In this document: in pieces, positions 57,076 to 64,000 of the stretch
Layout of the letters: every line of letters starts with the position of its first letter
Position numbering within the stretch: the stretch's first letter is position 1
NCBI GenBank assembly: GCA_017590115.1
Contig: JAGGNK010008337.1
Coordinates: forward strand, 1,798,001 to 1,862,000
Direction of reading: 5' to 3'
Source of the DNA: Montifringilla adamsi
Lineage: Eukaryota; Chordata; Aves; Passeriformes; Passeridae
DNA length: 64,000 nt
The notes under the pieces: generated by a model
Seen by the model: only the letters and a program-made list of their open reading frames with translations
Database searches by the model: none
Told to the model about the DNA's origin: nothing
Translations under genes and position numbers: made by a program

Positions 57076-60000
57076 TGCACAGCACAGGGGTACCCACAGT
57101 GCCAAGAGGACACATCAGAGATGCCTCCCAACACCCTGGCTCTGAGAGGGGAGCACCAACCCTGGTGTTGGAGAGTGGAATACAATCCGACTGCCCTCAC
57201 CACAGCATTCCCAGAAGCTAGCCTGGGTCCCTCCACACAACACTCCATTCTGCTGGGTGGGAGCAACCCACATGCCCCAAAATCACACTGCAATTTGGGT
57301 CACAGCCTGACTCATTTGGATACAGGGATCATCCCATAAGACTGGCATGGTGCATGGGCATTCTGCTGGTGGGCAGCAGGTAAAGCACAGGAAGCCAACA
57401 GTTTTGTTCAGAAGTTTAGAACAGAAGTTCAACAGGTTCAGCTGAACAGTCCCACAAATTCCATTTTAATTCAGCTTCCACTGGCCACAGAAAGGCAGCA
57501 AGGGGCTGTGCAACATGGTCCCAGATAAAATATCCAGCACTTTGCACTTATAACACCAGCACAATATCTGACTTTGTCTGTAAAGAGAATCAGACCAAAT
57601 GGTTAACAAACAGTTATGGTAGTTAAAAAAAGAAATGCTTTGCTGCTATTCTATTGTCAGTTTTGGCAAGCAGCACGGGGGAAGCGAAGCGCTGATAACA
57701 TTGCTTTATTGTTCGTGTAGGTCCCAACCTTAACATGCTACATCTGTATCTTCTGTCTCAAGAAGTTGCTTTCTTTTCATCAAACACATTCCAGAAGTCA
57801 ACAGTAAAAGCACTGACAAGAGACAGCAGATTGATCCATTAACTCTCACTCACTGCTAACAGTTCCTTGGCTGAAACCGGACCCTGCATTCCACTTGGGA
57901 AGATTTGGTAAGTTCAAAATGTAAACACACTCACAGGATTTGGTTACCGCTCTCGTGCAGTGCAGCCCCTGCCTCAGCATAGCAGGAGGTGCTGGGAATC
58001 TCCACAGGTGCTGTACCTCTTATTTTATACATGCGTAATTAAGGAACAACCAGGACAGGCTAAACGAGTCCTGTGTGCCTCGTGTTGCTATTATACTACA
58101 TTCCCAGTTAGTGCTAATCAATGTGGTTGCAGTGAAGGATATTACAGCACACAGCTCTTTCTAATATGTCTAACAATAATAATAATAATAAATAGTAATA
58201 ATAATGAACTCTCCCTTCACCAGAAAAGATGCAATTAAATGAGCATGTATTTTCCCTTCGGAGACAGGCCCTTAAGCATCTTCCTTTTAGCAGCAGATAA
58301 AATGAAGTCTTGCCTGTCATGGCTTTGAATTTGGTTTGCAAAACCAGCCTTCATTTTAAGTAAGATGTATCCAACAATGCTCCTTTGTTGAACTATTATT
58401 CTCCATCCATCCAAGCACGCAGGGTCTCTGCTCACTGACCAACACTCCAGCGCACTGTAAAAGCACTGCACAAAACGCCACTTCTCACGCATTTGCTCCC
58501 AAAGCTGCAAAGCCCAGCACAGGCTCTGCTCCATGTGCGGCTCTCTGCCCCCCTCTACTGACTGCCACAGTCGGTCCCGGTCCAATTCCTGCATCCAGGG
58601 ACTCAGCCCGAGATGCTGTTACCCTTGGAGAGGTGACAATACACCTTCTGAGAGGTGGCAAGATGCTGACTTATCCTGGGAAGAAGCTGATTTTTCCTAT
58701 GCAGCAGCTGGACAAACAGGGTTTTGTCAAAGGAGGCCTCTGAGTTCAGCTTCTGCCTTGCTCACTGAACAGAACGAGGGTTTGTGCTGTGAAATTTGAC
58801 ATGGAGGTAGAACATCACTGCAGTATTTCATCCAGTCCCTGAATACTGGGGCTCAAGATGTTGTCTTTGGTGTCCCATCAGGTTCTTGGGATGAATGACA
58901 TTTTCCAGGATGGACACCTTCTTCAGCTGGAAAGTTACTGTTCTGCAAGACTTCGCATATTTTGATGTGACAGTTGCACTTCCCAAAGAAGACTTTTCAA
59001 AGAAACACACCTAATCAAAGAGCCACATTTTTGAAAAAGTGCTTTTGGTGCACACCTACGTATAACTGCCCTTTGCTCTTCATACAGACATGGCACCACT
59101 TACAGTCCTGGAGCTCATGAGCAGAAGCAGCAGAGATTGTTATGGGGAAATGCCAGGAGGTGCTGCACTGACATCACTGGGATTTTTGCCACTGATTTCA
59201 GTAGAATCATGATTTCATGCAGGACTCTGCTGCCATTGGACTCGGGGTTTAATTACACAACTTCTCACTAACTGGCTCTCTAGGTCTCTACAAGGCTGAT
59301 TTCCCTCCAATCTCACTCCAGGGGTTAGTTCTGACTTGTTGCAGGGCCTGTTTGAAAGCTTTGTGCTTCTTATACTTCCCTTCTTCCTCTGGTACTTCAG
59401 AGTCCCAGACACAGCTCCCTGTGCCAGGCGTACCTGAGGATGCGTCATCCATGTTTACATCTTAACAGCTTCAGTTTTCTCTCCCTTGTTGTCTCAAGTT
59501 TCCAGGCCTTTTTTGCCTTTCCCCTGCTTTTCTCTCCTCCATCATTGAGTCTTATGTATTTAATATCCTTTTGTTACACAGACCTATAAACATATCCTGA
59601 TCTAGAGACAACAACTTCTTTTGTTATTATGGATCTGGATTGGCAATTTGGTCTGTTTCAAGATCATTTTGGCCTTTTGGCATGACCATTAAGAAGTCAC
59701 TCTTGTGTCAGATCCAACTTGCCTGTACAGAGAGCTGCCCTGCACATTCCAACAGCAAGTCCTTCAGGACTCACAGCAGTGAGAGCAATGGGACTTGAGA
59801 TTTGGACAGCAATGGGAGCATCTCCGCAGTAATTCAGGACAGAGAACTTCCAACGCCTCAGTTTGCAGCAGCCTTGCAGTCAAAGGCCTGTCAGCAACAT
59901 ACTGACCAGCTCCAGTCCTGCTCCTTTGGGTACCTTAAGCAGTGGAGAACACCCTGTTCAGGCATCAGCTGTTGAATATGCACATGGCATCCCAGGCAGG

Positions 60001-63000
60001 CTTGTCCAGCCTGCCCCAAACCCAGGGAAGATTAAAGCTGGTTGTTATTTGGCTATCTGCTCTGCTATCACACCTCCAGTTGCACTGTAGGGGCACAGTG
60101 GGTGAGCAGGGGACTGTGCCCCTCTCTGTGCTGCACTCCCAGGGGTAGCACAAGTGGCCTGAGCAGCAAGAGGGGCTGGAGGCTGGACTGAGGGGTCCTG
60201 CCTCTCTGCAGCCTGCCTGGTTTGTCCTGCAGCAGCCATGGGATTCACAGCAGCTCACACACACAGTGATAATTCAGTCTACCCCTTTCCTCCTTCCACT
60301 CTGGAAAAGAAGGCAGACTTAGTACTGGAATAGCCTGGATTTATTTCAGCTGCTTTCTCAACAAGTGATCTGTTAAAGGGAGAAATGTACTTCCGTATGA
60401 AGTTGCTGTTTGCACTATGTATTTTAAATCCTGGGATGAGCATGAGAGGAAATATCATGGAGATTTTAAGAAAATTAATTACCACCTTTCTTATAGCAGT
60501 TCAGAGTTTACAACAATATTTTACTTGTCTTGGATCCTGCAGAGGATTTTTGGGATCCTGGAATCAGATGCTGAAAATCACTGCATTGCACTGCTACCTG
60601 ATGTGAAGACAAATGCCACCAGCAGCAGCTGAGTTATGTATGAGCACAACTAATGTGAAATAAGAATAAATCTGTTAAGTCCCTAAATCCACAACTCTGC
60701 AAATTCACATCCTCAGATACGGTTATGTACCTTTTCTGCACACAGAAGTGCAACAGTAACTAAGAGAAAGGTAAGAACAATTTGGACTCTTCAGTTTTAG
60801 AGGCTACACAGAGAGGGCCTCTGAAAGGTGGAGACTTTGAGGAAGTCTTAAGTTCCAGACAGAGAACTTAAAATCACAAACAGCTTCTCATTATCTTTCT
60901 CCAAATTTGCAAAAGTCAAGACAGGGCTACAGCTTACAGACAACCAGATTTCCTAATGTCCGACCTGGTTGTTCAGAGGCATTTTCAACATGAGAACTAT
61001 GAAAAAAAATCCAATGAATCCCTGCTGACCTGCTGCATAGCTGCTTGGTGTCACACATTCAAAATGGTCCAATGATGAGAGTGTTAGCAGGGTTGCCTCA
61101 AAAGCTTCAGTGTCTCACTTTGGCTAAGCAAGTTTAAGCTTGGATACTTATTTAAAAGTTGTTTGTATTCCTTAGTTCATGAGGCCAGGGTGAAAATTTT
61201 GTTGGAATAATCCTTCTCATGAGGTCTCCAATAATACCTGCATCCAGCTGGGCTAGAAAAACACAGGGAGCAACCTTTGAGAGACTTTCCTCATTTTGCC
61301 TTCCAGTTCCAGCTGAGACTCGGAAGAGCAATATTTTGTAAGCAGGACCAGCAGTGGGAGAAGGAAAAGTTTGCTAAGTCTTGGTAAACATACCCCTATG
61401 AGCCAGCTCTGAGTGCCTGCCTCTGCACATACCCAGAGTCCAGGGAACCACAAACAAGTGTAACTGGCTGTACAAATCATATATTCTCTTGATAGAAAAA
61501 TACAACTGCCTATGTGCCTGAGCCTCTGCACTTAAGTAATTGAGGAAAATAAGTCACTTTTCATTTCAAAAAGCTCTCAGCTGTGCCCTTAGTAATTAAG
61601 ATAGCATGGATGCAATAAATCAGTACATGTGCCAACCCACAGAGGTCAAATATAATCAGACAGCAAATTATAGTAAACATTTATGAATCCCTTGTATACG
61701 GCACATGACCCCACCCACTCGTTCTGGCACAGAGGTTTGCTGTTGATTGCACTGGTCCTTCTGGCATTTCATGTCCTCAATGCAAGTCACACCAAGTAGC
61801 CACCCTGAAATATTGTACTAGAACATGATCAGACTCATTTTAATCATTGTGTGTATTTTAAATGATGACTAACACACCGAGAGGATGAGAGAAACCAAAA
61901 TGGTCAGGAAGCTTTTTTTAAAAGAGGAACAAGGAACATGTAAATTGAGGATTCTATTTAAGCAACAAGAAACTCAGTGCATCCTTCTGCAGGGGAAGGT
62001 TGGGCTTGTGGCTGAAGCACAGAGCTGGGCTGTGAGACCCTGCTGACCAGAGCAATTCTCCAGGACAGCACAGCAAACCCACGGCAGAGTCCCTGGGACA
62101 CCAGAGCTCCTCAGCTCCCTGTGTGTGGAACAGGGCTGGTTGTGCTCCCACCCTTCATCTGTCTTACCCATCCACACCAAAAAACAATTCATTGAAAGGG
62201 ACTGCCTTTAATTAGGTGTCTGTGTGTGCTTAGCACAATAAGATGCCAATTTTAGCTGAGGTCCCTGAGTGCTCCTACCTGGCAAGTGAAACAGGCATTT
62301 ACTGCAGGGTTAATGACCAGCTGAGATTACCTGATCATATTATTTCATTTGTACTGCTGTCACACCTAGGAGCAGCAGCCACAGACCTGAACCTGTTCTG
62401 TGTTTGCATTTAATGCATACAGCACATAATGACAGTGCCTCTCCCAAACAGCTTAAAATTCAGTTTTACTTTCCCTTCCCCCACTGCCAACTTGCACGGA
62501 GTTTGTTCAGGGAATTCTTTTCAGATATATCTGCCTTTGCGACAGCTTCAAGCATCTCCTTATGCCTGTTCTGATTAGATCTGGATAACACCTGGCAAGT
62601 GCAGATGATACACTGATCACAACTAGAAGGAAAGTGAGAATATTTTCTACCAAAAGGTTTAAAGAAACAAAAACATTTCCTGTGTTTTTAAATGCAGTAA
62701 TATCCTGCTGATAATTTTTTTTTTTTTTATAAAAGGAAAAAGTAAAATCCAAATAAGAAAGACCAAAGAAACAATTTGATGTTTTGTCTTTAGACATGCA
62801 ATTAATGTTGGTGGAATTGCAGAGATTTTATCAGGGGTTAACTTGAGAAAAAGCACTCCTACTGTATTTTCCTCCAGAAAACTTTCCAAGCATACCAAAA
62901 TGTCAGGGACTCTTACGCACAAGCACAGAGGGTTTGGGGTATGAAATCCACCCTAGCTGTAATCTTGACTTCAGCCTACAGACCCTGAAGCTTCCCTTGC

Positions 63001-64000
63001 ATGTTACACTATCAAGGGAAGCCTTGTACAAGACACTACATGCTGCATTAGAGGATACTTTGGGTGCTGAAGTGGAGCTTCTGGTAGGGGATGAAAGAGA
63101 TGGAGATGTGAGATCTCCCATGTTATGAGCCATTTCCTTACCCTGTGGTGGCGCTGATCCTTGGGAGAGACTTACTTTCTCCTAGTAAAAAACTTTTCAA
63201 AGGATGTTCCTTACCAGCTGCAGATGAAAGGACAGGAGCTGGCAGGAATATCTCGTCAGCATCAGTGCCTGTTTTATACTTTGCACACACCTGGAGAGCC
63301 CTGGAATACAAGAGAAACCACCTCTATACCTTTGGTTACCAGAGGAGTTCACAGAGCAAGTCTGGGACTCTTCAGAAACTGGCATCATACCAAGAAGCCA
63401 TGGACAACAGGAATAAAGTACTTTCTCCTTTGCCTTCTTCAAACTGGAAAAGACCCTGGAGCTTCATTTGGTTTGTGTGTGCAGAGGTGTACAATGGAGA
63501 CAGCAAGGACTGAAGAGGAGACTCATCCCAGCACTATTCACCTTTTCATAACTATCAAACAATGATCATTTCTGAAAAGGAAATTCTTTTTATTTAAATA
63601 CCCAGCAACAAAAAGAGTAAATAATGATGTGGCCTTCCATTCCATCCTGCATTAGTACCTCCCTACTATAAAAACTACCTTTCATTCAGAACACCTTCTG
63701 GAATATCTAAGTGGATAAAAGCTGGGAAAAAGACCCTGTGAGGAAAGCAAAAATCCCTTTAAGAAGGAACATTATACCTTTATACAGTGTCTATTATACC
63801 ACAGGATGTTCTCTTCTATGGATGTCACCACATGCTATTCCTCACCCAGTGTCCACCAAAACCCAAATTCCAAGAGTTTGGAATATTACATGAGAGCAGG
63901 ACTAACCAGACATCCTTTTGGAAATGTCATCACATGCCATGTGAACCTAAGAATGATAATGAATTGTCACTCACATAACCTGGAAATGTCTGGATCAAGT
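57076..64000. other. Non-coding DNA to the window end
   Basis: No gene seen; chance ORFs are up to 134 codons (63161-63565). A trinucleotide repeat is at 58174-58206. MITE-like text lies at 59155-59220 (CACTGACATCACTGGGATTT then TTGCCACTGATTTCAG). An AT-rich stretch at 61590-61690 contains AGTAATTAAG and TAGTAAACATTT (homeodomain- and FOX-type cores). T and A runs occur near 62717. Confidence 0.45.
58174..58206. repeat. (AAT)n trinucleotide microsatellite
   Basis: About ten AAT units with one interruption (AATAGTAAT). Confidence 0.9.

Noticed and set aside
1..64000. Endogenous retrovirus, CRISPR array, toxin or bacterial system
   Set aside because: No LTR pair, retroviral coding motif, regularly spaced short repeats or prokaryotic gene organisation was seen.

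Overview
The window is vertebrate nuclear DNA, almost certainly from a bird. The one gene that can be supported encodes a BMP2 protein of the avian type. The flanks carry degraded CR1 LINE 3' ends and old amniote tRNA-SINE (MIR-type) and MITE fossils, with no mammalian repeats such as Alu, B1 or L1.

Region 1 (about 0.34-6.3 kb, minus strand) is a complete BMP2 locus. A small 5' exon lies in a GC- and CpG-rich block (about 3.9-7.25 kb). The first coding exon is 4928-4577, a 2.2 kb intron follows, and the second coding exon is 2354-1510. An AU-rich 3' UTR of about 1.2 kb ends at an AATAAA signal at 361-356. The two coding exons join in frame to 398 residues: signal peptide, TGF-beta propeptide, furin site, and a 114-residue cystine-knot ligand. 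The intron boundaries, Kozak context and polyadenylation signals can all be read directly.

Region 2 (about 6.2-7.25 kb) is the upstream promoter/CpG island. It holds a CCAAT box, a TATA-like box and a perfect inverted pair of SOX motifs with a 3-bp spacer.

Region 3 (about 7.25-64 kb) is non-coding DNA upstream of BMP2. This fits the large regulatory gene deserts known to flank BMP2 in vertebrates. I see no second gene: the ORFs there are short, have no recognisable domains, and the two longest sets are explained by chance or by a tandem repeat. The region holds two CR1 fragments, several MIR/tRNA-SINE fossils, short palindromic MITE fossils (one nested inside a SINE), a 51-bp minisatellite, a 95-bp tandem duplication, microsatellites, and several AT-rich or motif-dense stretches that could be BMP2 enhancers.

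No prokaryotic system, CRISPR array, virus or toxin gene is visible. I found no clearly new biological system. The leads most worth checking are the paired SOX site by the BMP2 promoter, the nested transposon fossil, and the enhancer-like clusters upstream.
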